This document shows, piece by piece, positions 7,766 through 19,905 of a stretch of DNA of 64,000 nt; within the stretch, counting starts at the first letter, position 1, and each line of letters starts with the position of its first letter. The notes under the pieces were generated by a model. The model was not told the DNA's origin and searched no databases. It saw only the letters and a list, made by a program, of their open reading frames with translations. Made by a program: the position numbers and the translations under genes. The DNA comes from Sphingomonadales bacterium (GTDB lineage: Bacteria; Pseudomonadota; Alphaproteobacteria; Sphingomonadales; Sphingomonadaceae): contig JANXSN010000095.1 of NCBI GenBank assembly GCA_025352685.1, forward strand, positions 1-64,000, written 5' to 3'.

Positions 7766-8761
7766 ATGCGTCTGCTCAAACTCGTTCCTGATAATACAAA
7801 CATCGGTTTCGTTCGCCTGCGCAACTGGGCGTTCGCGTTGACAATGCTGCTGACGGTTCTCTCGGTTGTAGCTGTTGGCTGGCGGGGACTGAACCTGGGC
7901 GTTGATTTTGTCGGCGGTTTGATGATCGAAGAGACATTTGTAACCCCGCCGTCGCTCGACAAGGTGCGCGCAACGGTCGACAGGCTCGGTGTTGGTGAGG
8001 CGTCGCTCCAGCAGTTTGGGGACCCCAAGACAGTATCGATCAAGCTGCCACCGCCCTCCTCGACCGATGCCGGGGCGACCAACGTCGTCGTTACCAAGGT
8101 GAATGTAGCGCTCGCTGCTGACTTCCCCGGCGCGAAATTTTCCAAGCAAGACTCGGTTTCCGGCAAGGTTTCGGGCGAACTAATCCGCAATGGCATTTTA
8201 GCGGTTTTGATCGCGGTGCTCGCGATCGCGGTATTCAGCTGGCTCCGTTACGAATGGCAGTTTGGCGTCTCTACATTCGTTGCGATCGGACATGATCTGC
8301 TGATGACGCTCGGCTTTTTTGCACTCACCCAGCTTGAGTTTGATCTCAACATCGTCGCCGCTGTGCTGACGATCATCGGCTACTCGATCAACGACAAGAT
8401 CGTGATCGACGACCGTATCCGCGAGAATATGCGCAAATACCGCAAGATGGATATGGGGGCGCTGATCGACCTGTCGGTCAACGAGACATTGCCACGCACC
8501 GTGATGACGTCTGTGACGGTACTTCTGGCCTTGGGATCGCTGCTGTTGTTCGGCGGGCATGTGTTGCGCGGGTTCGCGGCAGCGATGATGCTGGGCATCG
8601 TCGTAGGAACCTATTCTTCAATCTACGTCTCGTCGTCGCTGCTGGTTGTGCTGGGACTGCGTCCGGAAAACTTCGACCGCAAGGCCGCCAATTCACTCGC
8701 CAGTGGGGCCGAAAGAGTACAGCGGCGCGAGGGCCTGCCGGGCGAGGGCAAGGCCAAGTAA
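7766..8761 (+). CDS. secF: Protein translocase subunit SecF
   Basis: The partner of SecD (331 residues). The N-terminal span at about 18-38 is followed by LNLGVDFVGGLMIEE, the SecF form of the D1 motif. The periplasmic loop and a five-helix membrane bundle have ALTQLEFDLNIVAAVLTIIG and the SINDKIVIDDRIREN signature. The length is normal. It is the last gene of the yajC-secD-secF unit and converges on the glycosyltransferase gene, whose end is five bases away. No clear terminator separates them. Confidence 0.97.
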   Translation: MRLLKLVPDNTNIGFVRLRNWAFALTMLLTVLSVVAVGWRGLNLGVDFVGGLMIEETFVTPPSLDKVRATVDRLGVGEASLQQFGDPKTVSIKLPPPSSTDAGATNVVVTKVNVALAADFPGAKFSKQDSVSGKVSGELIRNGILAVLIAVLAIAVFSWLRYEWQFGVSTFVAIGHDLLMTLGFFALTQLEFDLNIVAAVLTIIGYSINDKIVIDDRIRENMRKYRKMDMGALIDLSVNETLPRTVMTSVTVLLALGSLLLFGGHVLRGFAAAMMLGIVVGTYSSIYVSSSLLVVLGLRPENFDRKAANSLASGAERVQRREGLPGEGKAK

Positions 8762-8765
8762 CGCG

Positions 8766-9935
8766 CTAACGATTGTTGGCGACCAGCCCCGAAAGGTGCT
8801 CGTAAAGCGTCGCTGCGCTGGAATCCCAGCTCAACCTGTCGACGCTGGCGGCCACGATTTTGCGTGATGGCGGATCAGCAAGCAGGCTTCTGATCGCGGC
8901 GGCGACATGGGCGGGATCACGACCCACCAATTTTCCTGCACCAGGGCTATCGAGCAGTTCGCGAGCTCCGCCAACATCGCAGGTGACCACGGGGGTGCCC
9001 GACGCCAGCGCCTCGACCCAGGCATTGGCGAGACCCTCCGAGGCTGACGGGAGCGCCATCACGTCTGCCGCTGCCAGCCAGTCGGCGACAACCGAATGGT
9101 GGAGGACACCCAAAAACCGCACGCGGTCCGCTACGCCCAGCGCCACCGCACGTCTTTTCAGTTTCGCCTCGTCCTCGCCTTTGCCGATGAGGACGAGCGT
9201 GACATCGGGCAACGCTGCTAAGGCGTCGATCACCAGCTTTTGGCCCTTGCGTTCGATCAACGCGCCGACGGTGACGATTAGCGGCCCCCGTATCCCGAGC
9301 GCTGCCTTAACCGCGGCTCGGTCGCGAACCGCAAACACGTTTTTATCGATCCCGGTGTAATGGACGATGATGCGGTCTTCGGGCATGCCGAGCGCAACCA
9401 TATCCGCCTTTAATGCTGCGGACACTGCAAGCAGCCCGTCGGCTGCGTGTGCGGCCGCGATCAACTGGCCAGCGGTTGCTCGGTTTTTGCCCCAATAGTG
9501 GATGTCAGCGCCACGGGCCTTGATCGACACCGGCACGCTGAACTCTTCACCCAGTGTCACTGCTGCTGGACCATCGGGCCAAAAGAATTGCGCGTCTATG
9601 ATGTCGAAGGGGAACGTTGCGCGCATGTCTTGGAGCGGCCTCCGCAGTGCGCGAACGAGCGCGCGGGCGTCCCCCTCGCCACCGACTGCGGGTAAATGAC
9701 GGAAAGCAACCCGATATGTCGACAATCCTCCCCATGTTTCCGTCTGCGGAAGCGCTGCGAGCCCTCGGTAACGTGGATGAAAACGCCCAAGCGGAGGAAT
9801 GCCCAGCGGGGCCATGACGCGGAGCTCGATATTGGGGTGATTGGCAAGGGCATGGGTCTGACCCTCGACAAACGAACCAAAGGTCGGTCGCGTCCCATCG
9901 GGGAAAAGAGTAGAAAGGGTGAGGACGCGCAACAT
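8766..9935 (-). CDS. Family GT4 glycosyltransferase
   Basis: A 389-residue GT-B-fold sugar transferase. The N-terminal half begins LTLSTLFPDGTRPTFGSFVEG, typical of GT4 proteins that build exopolysaccharide or glycolipid. The C-terminal Rossmann half has VTVGALIERKGQ and the donor-binding EX7E motif (SEGLANAWVE) near residue 315. Donor and acceptor cannot be told from sequence. A phosphomannose isomerase lies upstream on the same strand about 50 bases away, so GDP-mannose or a derived sugar is a plausible donor, which is inference from context only. Confidence 0.87.
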   Translation of the reverse strand: MLRVLTLSTLFPDGTRPTFGSFVEGQTHALANHPNIELRVMAPLGIPPLGRFHPRYRGLAALPQTETWGGLSTYRVAFRHLPAVGGEGDARALVRALRRPLQDMRATFPFDIIDAQFFWPDGPAAVTLGEEFSVPVSIKARGADIHYWGKNRATAGQLIAAAHAADGLLAVSAALKADMVALGMPEDRIIVHYTGIDKNVFAVRDRAAVKAALGIRGPLIVTVGALIERKGQKLVIDALAALPDVTLVLIGKGEDEAKLKRRAVALGVADRVRFLGVLHHSVVADWLAAADVMALPSASEGLANAWVEALASGTPVVTCDVGGARELLDSPGAGKLVGRDPAHVAAAIRSLLADPPSRKIVAASVDRLSWDSSAATLYEHLSGLVANNR

Positions 9936-9988
9936 TGCCGGCCCCTATCATCAAAATATCACGAACTTCCTACTGCCCGATCGAAGCG

Positions 9989-10828
9989 CTAGCAGAACAA
10001 AGGAACCCGTGCCGGGTTCGGGTAGGCGAATAGCAAGTCGCTCGCTGTCCTCGGCTCGATCACTGTCGACCCGTCGACCGTCCAGCATTCGCCCGCCGTA
10101 AACGGCGCGCCGTCGATGTTGCCGCCACCGGTCACGGGCACCAGCCAGCCTGTTAATCCTTTGGGAAGCGCGATTTGACGTGTCCCATCCCACGACCACC
10201 GCTCGAGCACAAACTTTCCCCCCTCGCACAATATCGCGCGGCCGCCGCCGATATCCCCCGGCATCAGCGGGTCGACGAATGGAATTGGATCGCTCACTGC
10301 GATTCCTTGCGCGAGATGTAGTTCACGCGGGCGGCCATAGTCGTAGAGGCGATAAGTGAGATCAACGTTTTGCTGAACTTCGATAACGGTGATGCCTGCC
10401 CCGATGGCATGGACAGTGCCCGCCGCCGAATAAATAACATCGCCGGCCTTGACGGAACGCCAATGAAGCATGTCGACGATGCTCCCATCGAGTGCGCCTG
10501 CCGCCAGCGCCTCGCGCGTCATCACTTCGCGCGTGCCGAGCGCGATGGTCGATTCGGGGTCTGCAGCGAGGATGAGCCACGCCTCGTCCTTGCCGCGTGG
10601 ATAACCTGCCGCTCGCGCAGCGTCGTCGCCGGGATGAACCTGTATGGACAGCTTTTCGCTCGTGAAGAGATATTTGACGAGCAATTGGGAATCGGTTCCC
10701 GGGGCTGAGTCGAACCAGATCTCGCCGACCGGTGCGGCGCCGGCCACTCCGGGTTCGAACCCGGGCCACAGATCGCGGCGTCCCCAAGGTTTTTCGACGC
10801 GAAGCGTGGTGAGGCGGTGTGCGGGCAT
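9989..10828 (-). CDS. manA: Class I mannose-6-phosphate isomerase
   Basis: Interconverts mannose-6-phosphate and fructose-6-phosphate and so feeds GDP-mannose synthesis. The 279-residue cupin protein has zinc-ligand motifs in order: SIQVHPGDD (Gln and His), GKDEAW (Glu) and GTVHAIGAG (His), then the QQNVDLTYRLYDYGR block. This is the short form common in alphaproteobacteria, without the long C-terminal part of the enteric enzyme. The ATG at 10826-10828 was preferred to a GTG one codon earlier. It probably shares a transcript with the glycosyltransferase downstream. Confidence 0.9.
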   Translation of the reverse strand: MPAHRLTTLRVEKPWGRRDLWPGFEPGVAGAAPVGEIWFDSAPGTDSQLLVKYLFTSEKLSIQVHPGDDAARAAGYPRGKDEAWLILAADPESTIALGTREVMTREALAAGALDGSIVDMLHWRSVKAGDVIYSAAGTVHAIGAGITVIEVQQNVDLTYRLYDYGRPRELHLAQGIAVSDPIPFVDPLMPGDIGGGRAILCEGGKFVLERWSWDGTRQIALPKGLTGWLVPVTGGGNIDGAPFTAGECWTVDGSTVIEPRTASDLLFAYPNPARVPLFC

Positions 10829-10915
10829 CACCGGTTTAATAGCTGCGGCAGGCCATTAGTTCCATCATTTGCTTAGCGCTTGGCGTCACCCGTCAACCTC
10901 GCTAAGACCTAGGGC

Positions 10916-11695
10916 ATGCGTATTCCTATCCGTCGCGCCGCCACTGCCGCTGCGCTCGCCGCCGTCGTGTTCACCGCTGGGTGTGCGACCAGTCGTAAAA
11001 AGGGTGATGTGCCCTATGTCGCCCGCGATGTAGATACGCTTTATTCTGCGGCAAAGGACCGGATGGACCGCGGCCAATACCAGACCTCGGCAATTCTGTT
11101 CGACGAGGTCGAACGGCAACATCCCTATTCACCTTGGGCGCGGCGCGCGCAGCTCATGAGCGCGTTCAGCTATTACATGGCGGGCGACCATCAGAAATCG
11201 ATCGAATCGGCTCAGCGTTTTCTCTCGATCCATCCGGGCAACAAGGACGCGCCTTACGCCTATTACCTGATCTCGCTCGATTACTACGAACAGATCAGTG
11301 ACGTGACCCGCGACCAGAAGATTACATCGCAAGCGCTCGACGCAATGAATGAGCTCATTCGCCGCTACCCTGACACGCGTTATGCTACCGACGCGCGGTT
11401 GAAGGTTGACCTCATCAACGATCACCTCGGCGGTAAAGAAATGGAGATTGGACGATTTTATCAGCGGCGCGGTCAATGGCTCGCCTCGATCGTACGGTTC
11501 CGTAAAGTCGTCGACCAGTATCAGTCGTCCTCGCATACGCCCGAGGCGCTCGAGCGTCTGACCGAAAGCTACCTTGCGCTGGGAATTCCCGAGGAAGCGA
11601 ACAAGGCGGCGGCAGTGCTGGGCAACAATTATCCGGGCAGCAAATGGTACCAGCGGTCTTACGACCTCATCCAGAAGCATAGTCGCGGCGCATGA
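10916..11695 (+). CDS. bamD: Outer membrane assembly lipoprotein BamD
   Basis: An essential lipoprotein of the BAM complex that inserts beta-barrel proteins. The N-terminal lipoprotein signal ends in a TAGC lipobox (Cys at about residue 23). Tetratricopeptide-like repeats follow, beginning LYSAAKDRMDRGQYQTSAIL and including ERQHPYSPWARRAQLM, the BamD signature, then YYEQISDVTRDQ. The length of 259 residues is normal. recN follows about 120 bases later on the same strand, an order seen in many alphaproteobacteria. Confidence 0.96.
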   Translation: MRIPIRRAATAAALAAVVFTAGCATSRKKGDVPYVARDVDTLYSAAKDRMDRGQYQTSAILFDEVERQHPYSPWARRAQLMSAFSYYMAGDHQKSIESAQRFLSIHPGNKDAPYAYYLISLDYYEQISDVTRDQKITSQALDAMNELIRRYPDTRYATDARLKVDLINDHLGGKEMEIGRFYQRRGQWLASIVRFRKVVDQYQSSSHTPEALERLTESYLALGIPEEANKAAAVLGNNYPGSKWYQRSYDLIQKHSRGA

Positions 11696-11816
11696 CGCGA
11701 TAGGATTTTGTGCAAGCTGAATTCAGCGCGTCACGGCATAGACAGGAGGCCGTTCCCTTAATGTCGGTCGTCGTCTCCGCTTTGCCGAGACGGGTTTGTT
11801 CGCTAAACATCCGATA

Positions 11817-13460
11817 ATGCTGCTGGCCCTCTCCATCCGTGATGTTGTCCTGATTGAGACGCTCGATCTTGATTTCGCGTCCGGACTGACTGTGATCACC
11901 GGGGAAACCGGCGCGGGTAAATCGATCCTGCTCGACGCGCTGGGGTTGGCGCTGGGATTACGAGCGGCAAGCGGGTTAGTGCGGCAGGGCGCACCTCAAG
12001 CCAGTGTTGCCGCAACATTTGCGTGCACCCCCGTCACCGAAGCGATGCTGAGCCAGAATGGCATCGAATCCGAACCGGGTGAACCGCTAATCGTGCGGCG
12101 CATCGTCAAGGCAGACGGAGGAAGCCGGGCCTTCGTCAACGATATCGCAGTGTCGGGAGCACTACTGCGGACGCTTGGCGAGCTGATTGTGGAAATTCAC
12201 GGGCAGCACGACGACCGCGGGTTGCTGGCACCGCCTGGGCACCGTGCGCTGCTGGATGCATTCGCTCGTTCTGATCTGACGTCCGTTCGCATTGCCTTTG
12301 CCGCCATGCGTGCCGCGAACGCCGCACTAGCCGAAGCGCAGGATGCGCTTGCCAACGCCGAGGCCGACCGTGAATGGCTGACCCATGCCGTCGCCGAACT
12401 CGACGCTTTGGGTCCCGAGGCTGGCGAGGAGGAGACGCTGGCCGTTTCACGTGCTGCAATGCAGAGGGGCGCGAGAATTGCCGATGATCTGGCGGCGATC
12501 GAAAGGCTGGTAACGGCTGCTGACGGTGGGCTGTCGAAATTTCGTCAGGCTGCCCGCGCATTGGACAGGATTGCCGGCGACCACTCACAGCTCGCCGAGG
12601 CGTTGGGCGCCGTCGACCGAGCGTTAATCGAAGGCTCCTTCGCCGAGGGCTATTTACGCGCCGCGTCCGAAGCATTGTCGTTCGATCCGGCGCGGCTTGA
12701 GGCAGAAGAAACCCGCTTATTTGAGCTGCGTGCAATGGCCCGCAAGCACCGAGTTCAGCCCGACGATCTCGCCGCGCTTGCAAGTCAGTTGCGCGGACGT
12801 CTGTCCGCAATCGAGGCCGGGGGGGACGGGCTTGCGATGCTCGAGCGCGAGGCAAAGGGCGCACGCTGCGCGTATCGCACAGCAGCCGATGCGTTAAGCG
12901 AGACGCGCAAGGCTGCGGCATCACGGCTTGATGCTGCTGTTTCTGGCGAACTGATACCGCTTAAACTCAATGCGGCTCGGTTTCATACGGTGGTCGCGAG
13001 CGGGCAGGAGAGCGAGATTGGGGCCGACCACGTAGAATTTGAAGTTTCGACTAATCCCGGTGCTCCGTTCGGACCGCTGCTCAAGATTGCATCGGGCGGG
13101 GAATTATCGCGTTTTGTCCTCGCGCTCAAGGTAGCGCTAGCTGAGGAAGGCGCAGCGGCGACGATTATCTTCGACGAGATCGACCGGGGCGTCGGCGGCG
13201 CGGTGGCCAGCGCCATCGGCGAGCGGTTGTCGCGGTTAGCCGCGAAAACACAGTTACTTGTTGTTACGCACAGTCCGCAGGTCGCGGCGCGAGGCGATCA
13301 TCACGTGTTGATCGCCAAGAACAGCCACGGGTTGGTAACGCGGACCGACCTCCGCTCGCTGAACGCCGCAGAGCGGCGGGAAGAAATTGCCCGCATGCTG
13401 TCCGGGGCCGAGGTGACCGACGAGGCCAGAGCACAGGCCGCGCGGTTGGTGGCGGCCTAG
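11817..13460 (+). CDS. recN: DNA repair protein RecN
   Basis: An SMC-like ATPase (547 residues) for double-strand-break repair. The Walker A motif ITGETGAGKSIL is at about residues 27-38, and the QHDDRG region follows at about 130. A coiled-coil middle follows with a short hinge and many EAxxRLxxLxxxA heptads. The ABC signature ASGGELSRF and Walker B TIIFDEIDRGVGG are near the C-terminus. The start was taken at the ATG giving MLLALSIRD, the conserved N-terminus; the longer in-frame start would add eight unmatched residues. It is probably cotranscribed with bamD. Confidence 0.96.
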   Translation: MLLALSIRDVVLIETLDLDFASGLTVITGETGAGKSILLDALGLALGLRAASGLVRQGAPQASVAATFACTPVTEAMLSQNGIESEPGEPLIVRRIVKADGGSRAFVNDIAVSGALLRTLGELIVEIHGQHDDRGLLAPPGHRALLDAFARSDLTSVRIAFAAMRAANAALAEAQDALANAEADREWLTHAVAELDALGPEAGEEETLAVSRAAMQRGARIADDLAAIERLVTAADGGLSKFRQAARALDRIAGDHSQLAEALGAVDRALIEGSFAEGYLRAASEALSFDPARLEAEETRLFELRAMARKHRVQPDDLAALASQLRGRLSAIEAGGDGLAMLEREAKGARCAYRTAADALSETRKAAASRLDAAVSGELIPLKLNAARFHTVVASGQESEIGADHVEFEVSTNPGAPFGPLLKIASGGELSRFVLALKVALAEEGAAATIIFDEIDRGVGGAVASAIGERLSRLAAKTQLLVVTHSPQVAARGDHHVLIAKNSHGLVTRTDLRSLNAAERREEIARMLSGAEVTDEARAQAARLVAA

Positions 13461-13637
13461 TACCGGCACCCCGAAATTCGTTTCCGACCCGTCGCATCAT
13501 CGCGCCTCGTGTGGCACAGGCTCTCGCAACAGCGGAACCCTGACGACCGTATCTAGAGCCGGGTGCCCGCCGCCGCCTCCTGACCGCTGCTGTGGTCGCG
13601 CCGCAGTTCGCTTTTCCAGCCCTGTCCGTGCCGATGA

Positions 13638-15794
<2,157 letters not shown>

Positions 15795-15840
15795 TAACAC
15801 ACTCTCACAGATAACGTCGCCGAGTCGAAGGGGAACGCGT

Positions 15841-17877
15841 GTGGTATTTCGTCAGTCCATCTTTCTGGCATCAGTGGCATTACTGTTAAGTACCGCGCCG
15901 AGTTATGCTCAACGCCCCGCAAAGCCTATTTTCGGAACTTGGGGCGTCGACCCCCGCGACGCAGACACGAACGTAAAGCCCGGCGACGATTTCTTCGCCT
16001 ATGTAAACGGTAGTTGGTACAAACGGATCGATATTGCGCCCGACCGCACGTTCGTTGGTATCGACTCCGTGTTGAATGACCAGACCGACAAGAATGTCCG
16101 CGCCATAATCGAGGACATGGCCAGCAAACCTGCAAGCAACGGGCGGATCGGTCAGCAGATAGGTGACTTCTACGCGAGCTGGATGGACGAAGCAGCCATA
16201 GAACGCCTCGGCACGGTACCGCTCAAGCCGTGGCTCGCACGGGTTGCGGCGGTCAACGACAGAAAGGGCTTGATCGCTCTTTTTGCAACGCAGGAGTACA
16301 CGGGCCCGGTTGCGGTGGGGATCGCCCCCGACTTCGCCGATCCCAAGCACTATGTTGCCTTTGCCGGCCAGGGCGGACTAGGGTTGCCTAACCGCGACTA
16401 CTACCTGCTCGACGGTGCGAAATACGACGGCTTCCGCAAGGCATACAGAGACTTTGTAACCAAGATCCAGACGCTCGCCGGCATAACCGATGCGGCAATC
16501 AAAGCCGATCGTATCATTGCGCTCGAGAAGGCCATCGCGATCGCGCAATGGACCCCCGAGCGCAGCCGCGACATCAAGCAGATCTACAACCCGATGACGC
16601 GCGTACAAATGACGGCGCTCGCGCCCCAATTCGACTGGACAGCGATGCTGGAAAAGTCCGGGCTCGCAAAGGTGCCGACAGTCATCGTCGCGCAAACGAC
16701 CGCTATTCAGGCAGCGGGAAAATTGCTCGACACTGTGCCGCTGGCCACGTGGAAAGACTATGTAGCTTACCATTTCGTCCGCACCCACGCTCAATATCTG
16801 CCACACGCGTTCGATCAGGCGGATTTCGAATTCTACTCGAAGACATTGCGCGACGTGCCAGTACAGCGCGATCGCTGGAAGCGTGGCGTGGCTATCGTCA
16901 ACGGCGCACTTGGTGAGGGCGTCGGCCAGATCTACGTTCAGCGGCATTATCCGCCTGCGAGTGACGTACAGATGGGCGAACTGATCGCAAACCTGCGTGC
17001 GGCGCTGCAAGAGCGGATCGAAAAGAACAACTGGATGGACGACCCGACGCGCAACGAGGCGTTGGCCAAGCTCGCCAGTTTCGATCCCCGTATCGGGCAT
17101 CCTCAGAGATACGTCGACTATTCGTCGCTAACAGTCAGGCGCGGGGACCTGCTCGGCAATGCGATCGCAGCCCAGAATTTCGAGTGGGATCTTGAGCTTT
17201 CGCGATTGCCCAAACCGGTCGACCGGTCACTTTGGGGCATGACGCCGCAGACAAATAACGCCTATTATGACCCGACACAGAACCAGATTACCTTCCCAGC
17301 GGCGATCCTGCAGCCGCCTTATTTCGATCCTAATGCCGATCCAGCCGCCAATTACGGCAGTATCGGAGCGACGATCGGGCATGAGATCGGTCATGGCTTC
17401 GACGATCAGGGGCGCCAATTCGACGCATCCGGAAAATTGCGCGACTGGTGGTCGGCTGACGCTGCCAAGAGGTTCGGTGAACGCACCGCCGCGCTTGTCA
17501 AACAATACGACAGCTACGAGCCGGTGACAGGGGTGCACATCAAGGGGCAACTGACGCTGGGAGAAAACATTGGAGATCTTGGCGGGCTCGAAATGGCCTA
17601 TTCGGCTTATCGCCGTTACATTGCCTTGCACGGCGAACCGCCGGTGATCGATGCGTTGACCGGGGACCAACGATTTTTCATCGCCTACGGCTATTCATGG
17701 CAGACCAAGCAGCGCGAGGGGGCAACCCGTCAGCAATTGCTGACCAACGAACACTCGCCTGCCATTTTCCGGGTCAACGGCGTCGTGCGTAACGTCGATG
17801 CTTGGTACAAAGCATTCAACGTGCAGCCCGGCGACAAGCTTTACCTGGCGCCAGCGCAACGCGTGCATATATGGTAA
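15841..17877 (+). CDS. M13-family metallopeptidase (neprilysin-like)
   Basis: A secreted zinc endopeptidase of 678 residues. The signal peptide (FRQSIFLASVALLLSTAPSYAQ) has AYAQ-type cleavage near residue 24. The N-terminal M13 domain begins DDFFAYVNGSWYKR. The zinc site is HEIGHGFDDQGRQFD near residue 515, and the third ligand is in ENIGDLGG. Conserved FPAAILQPPYFD and NAYYDP blocks are present. The start is a GTG preceded by AAGGGG at proper spacing. A longer ATG start would run back into ligA. Likely periplasmic or outer-membrane peptide turnover; the substrate is unknown. Confidence 0.93.
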   Translation: MVFRQSIFLASVALLLSTAPSYAQRPAKPIFGTWGVDPRDADTNVKPGDDFFAYVNGSWYKRIDIAPDRTFVGIDSVLNDQTDKNVRAIIEDMASKPASNGRIGQQIGDFYASWMDEAAIERLGTVPLKPWLARVAAVNDRKGLIALFATQEYTGPVAVGIAPDFADPKHYVAFAGQGGLGLPNRDYYLLDGAKYDGFRKAYRDFVTKIQTLAGITDAAIKADRIIALEKAIAIAQWTPERSRDIKQIYNPMTRVQMTALAPQFDWTAMLEKSGLAKVPTVIVAQTTAIQAAGKLLDTVPLATWKDYVAYHFVRTHAQYLPHAFDQADFEFYSKTLRDVPVQRDRWKRGVAIVNGALGEGVGQIYVQRHYPPASDVQMGELIANLRAALQERIEKNNWMDDPTRNEALAKLASFDPRIGHPQRYVDYSSLTVRRGDLLGNAIAAQNFEWDLELSRLPKPVDRSLWGMTPQTNNAYYDPTQNQITFPAAILQPPYFDPNADPAANYGSIGATIGHEIGHGFDDQGRQFDASGKLRDWWSADAAKRFGERTAALVKQYDSYEPVTGVHIKGQLTLGENIGDLGGLEMAYSAYRRYIALHGEPPVIDALTGDQRFFIAYGYSWQTKQREGATRQQLLTNEHSPAIFRVNGVVRNVDAWYKAFNVQPGDKLYLAPAQRVHIW

Positions 17878-18230
17878 GGCGTTAGCCGGACGATCGCTTT
17901 TCTATAAAGGCGGTGATCTTTTCACCCCGCGCGGCCAACGGAAAATCGGCAAGCCTTGCCAAGCTCGTGGTTAGCAGCGAACGGGCATTATCCTAGCCGG
18001 GCGTATGCGGAGCGGCCGATGCGCCCGGGTCCGTTGTTACACCGGAAATGCAAACCGGTCAGAAGCCTGAGCAGCGCCGCTGCGCCCAGCGGCCAAAAGG
18101 CCCGGTCCAATGTCTGCGAAAGGCATGGCCAGCCGCTTCGGCACCACGCGGTCACCCACGGGTTGCTTCTTCGCGCAGCCTTCCAGTTTGTGGCTTTATG
18201 GGTACACACCGTCCAACCCGGACGATCTGG
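17878..18230. other. Gene-free stretch with possible gene remnant
   Basis: No gene is supported here. On the minus strand 17882-17992 holds a 36-codon run ending in a proper TAA whose product (LADFPLAARGEKITAFIEKR) has the look of a protein C-terminus and is preceded by an in-frame stop. It may be the tail of a deleted gene, but I cannot name the family. The remainder has no coherent frame on either strand. Confidence 0.3.
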
Positions 18231-18902
18231 TTAAGGTGCTGGCACCCATCGCATCACGTCACTGGCAAACGGCGTCCAGACCCCCACACGCACGCCGGCA
18301 GTGCGCAAGGCGTCGCCGGTCCATACATTGCACGTGCGCAGGGCGCTGTAGTGGCCCCGACCGGCGTAGAACACATCGCGTGACGTGTAGCCAGGTGTGA
18401 CATCATGGCCGGTGGCAAAGGTGGCAGCGACAAAAGCCGTGAGACGGCGATATTCCGCACGCCGAAGCTTGAGCGGACGCCAGCTTGCGTCGGCAGTGAA
18501 GGAGTCGAGATGATCGACATGCAGCACTGTCGGGCCGGTGCCGATCAGCGCTCTGACGATTGTCAACAGTCGAACCTGCCGCCAGGTTGGCGTATCGATG
18601 TAGAAAGCACGATCGCCCCATCCAAAAGCCAACCACGTGCCCATCCCGCCCGGATGGGGCAGATCGCTCGACCGAATTCGGTTCCGCCAGTCGATGCCGT
18701 TCGCGACGGTGGGCACGACAATCCCAGTGTGCAAGCCATTCGTCTGAACAAATATTGTAACCGTTCCTAACTCTGGGGCTCCGGGCGCCCGCCAATCGGC
18801 ATTCGCCGGGATGTGGCCAAGCAAGACCGCCGCGCCGATATAGGTGCCGAGCGGAATCAGCGCGAGCTCAAGCGTGATGCGTAAGAGGTTTTGCGGCTTC
18901 AT
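18231..18902 (-). CDS. DUF2459 / TIGR02117 family protein
   Basis: A 223-residue protein of unknown function. A hydrophobic N-terminal segment (about residues 8-29, ITLELALIPLGTYIGAAVLLG) suggests a membrane anchor or uncleaved signal. The body has the family pattern VTIFVQTNGLHTGIVVP near residue 47, WLAFGWGDRAFYIDTPTW and a later SCNVW-like TCNVWTGDAL. The conserved His, Asp and Cys residues have suggested a papain-like fold for relatives, which I cannot confirm here. It is divergent from phhA with only 23 bases between starts, so the two promoters overlap. Confidence 0.8.
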   Translation of the reverse strand: MKPQNLLRITLELALIPLGTYIGAAVLLGHIPANADWRAPGAPELGTVTIFVQTNGLHTGIVVPTVANGIDWRNRIRSSDLPHPGGMGTWLAFGWGDRAFYIDTPTWRQVRLLTIVRALIGTGPTVLHVDHLDSFTADASWRPLKLRRAEYRRLTAFVAATFATGHDVTPGYTSRDVFYAGRGHYSALRTCNVWTGDALRTAGVRVGVWTPFASDVMRWVPAP

Positions 18903-18925
18903 CGCTGGCAGTGTAGGCTGCTGTT

Positions 18926-19816
18926 ATGGAAGGCGCCACGCTCGAACTTTCGCCCCAAGCTGCGCCGGATTGGACTGTCCCGCAGCAGTGGGAGCGCTTT
19001 ACGGCCAAGGAGCACGCTGTTTGGGATACGCTGTTTGCGCGACAGACGGCGATGTTGCCAGGTCGCGCGTCGGACGCGTTCCTGCGCGGTGTCGACGTCT
19101 TGCGGCTCAGCAAGCCCGGCATCCCCGATTTCGTTGAGCTGTCTGGACGGTTGATGGCAGCGACTGGATGGCGTGTTGTCGCGGTGCCCGGGTTGGTGCC
19201 CGATGCAGTGTTCTTCGATCATCTGGCTAACCGTACGTTTGTCGCGGGCAACTTCATTCGGACGCCCGACCAGCTCGACTACCTTAAGGAACCCGACGTC
19301 TTTCACGATGTCTTCGGGCATGTGCCGATGCTCGCGGATCCCATGTTCGCCGACTACATGGCCGCGTATGGACGCGGTGGACAGCGTGCCGGATCGCTGG
19401 GGGCGCTCAAGCGCCTGGCACGGCTATACTGGTACACGGTTGAATTCGGCTTGGTCGAGGAGGCAGGGGCGTTGCGGATCTACGGGGCGGGCATCGTATC
19501 GAGCCACGGGGAAAGCCTGTTTGCGCTCGACGATCCGTCGCCAAATCGTATTGGGTTCGACCTCAATCGCGTAATGCGGACCGAATATAAGATCGACGAC
19601 TACCAGCAAAGCTACTTCGTGATTCCCAGCTTTAGCGAACTCCTGCGCACGACGGTCGAAACCGATTTTGGTCCGCTCTACGCTGCCCTCGAAAGGCAAC
19701 ATGATTTGGGTGTCGCCGAGGTTGTCGCCGAGGACCGCGTGCTGACGCGCGGAACACAACGCTATCCTACTCAAAAATGCATTGCTCCAGCACAGGCTGC
19801 GGCGGCCGTCGGCTAG
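18926..19816 (+). CDS. phhA: Phenylalanine 4-monooxygenase
   Basis: Converts phenylalanine to tyrosine with tetrahydrobiopterin and oxygen. The 296-residue protein has the aromatic amino-acid hydroxylase catalytic domain. Iron ligands are in EPDVFHDVFGHVPML (two His) and the Glu in YWYTVEFGLVEE. RTPDQLDYLKEPD and IYGAGIVSSHGES are the pterin and substrate loops. No regulatory ACT domain is present, as usual for bacterial enzymes. It lies upstream of hslV with about 90 bases between them and is not obviously cotranscribed. Members of this family serve phenylalanine catabolism or tyrosine supply. Confidence 0.95.
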   Translation: MEGATLELSPQAAPDWTVPQQWERFTAKEHAVWDTLFARQTAMLPGRASDAFLRGVDVLRLSKPGIPDFVELSGRLMAATGWRVVAVPGLVPDAVFFDHLANRTFVAGNFIRTPDQLDYLKEPDVFHDVFGHVPMLADPMFADYMAAYGRGGQRAGSLGALKRLARLYWYTVEFGLVEEAGALRIYGAGIVSSHGESLFALDDPSPNRIGFDLNRVMRTEYKIDDYQQSYFVIPSFSELLRTTVETDFGPLYAALERQHDLGVAEVVAEDRVLTRGTQRYPTQKCIAPAQAAAAVG

Positions 19817-19905
19817 AGCACCGGCCTTCGAACTTTCGGCTGATGCCATTCTCGGCGCGACGGAGGGGTTGAAACCCTTCGCTGCCCGACACCATATCCG
19901 TTACG

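Noticed and set aside
10749-10765. Perfect CCGGGTTCGAACCCGGG palindrome resembling a tRNA T-arm
   Set aside because: It lies inside the manA reading frame (GFEPGV region) and no acceptor or anticodon arm can be built around it.
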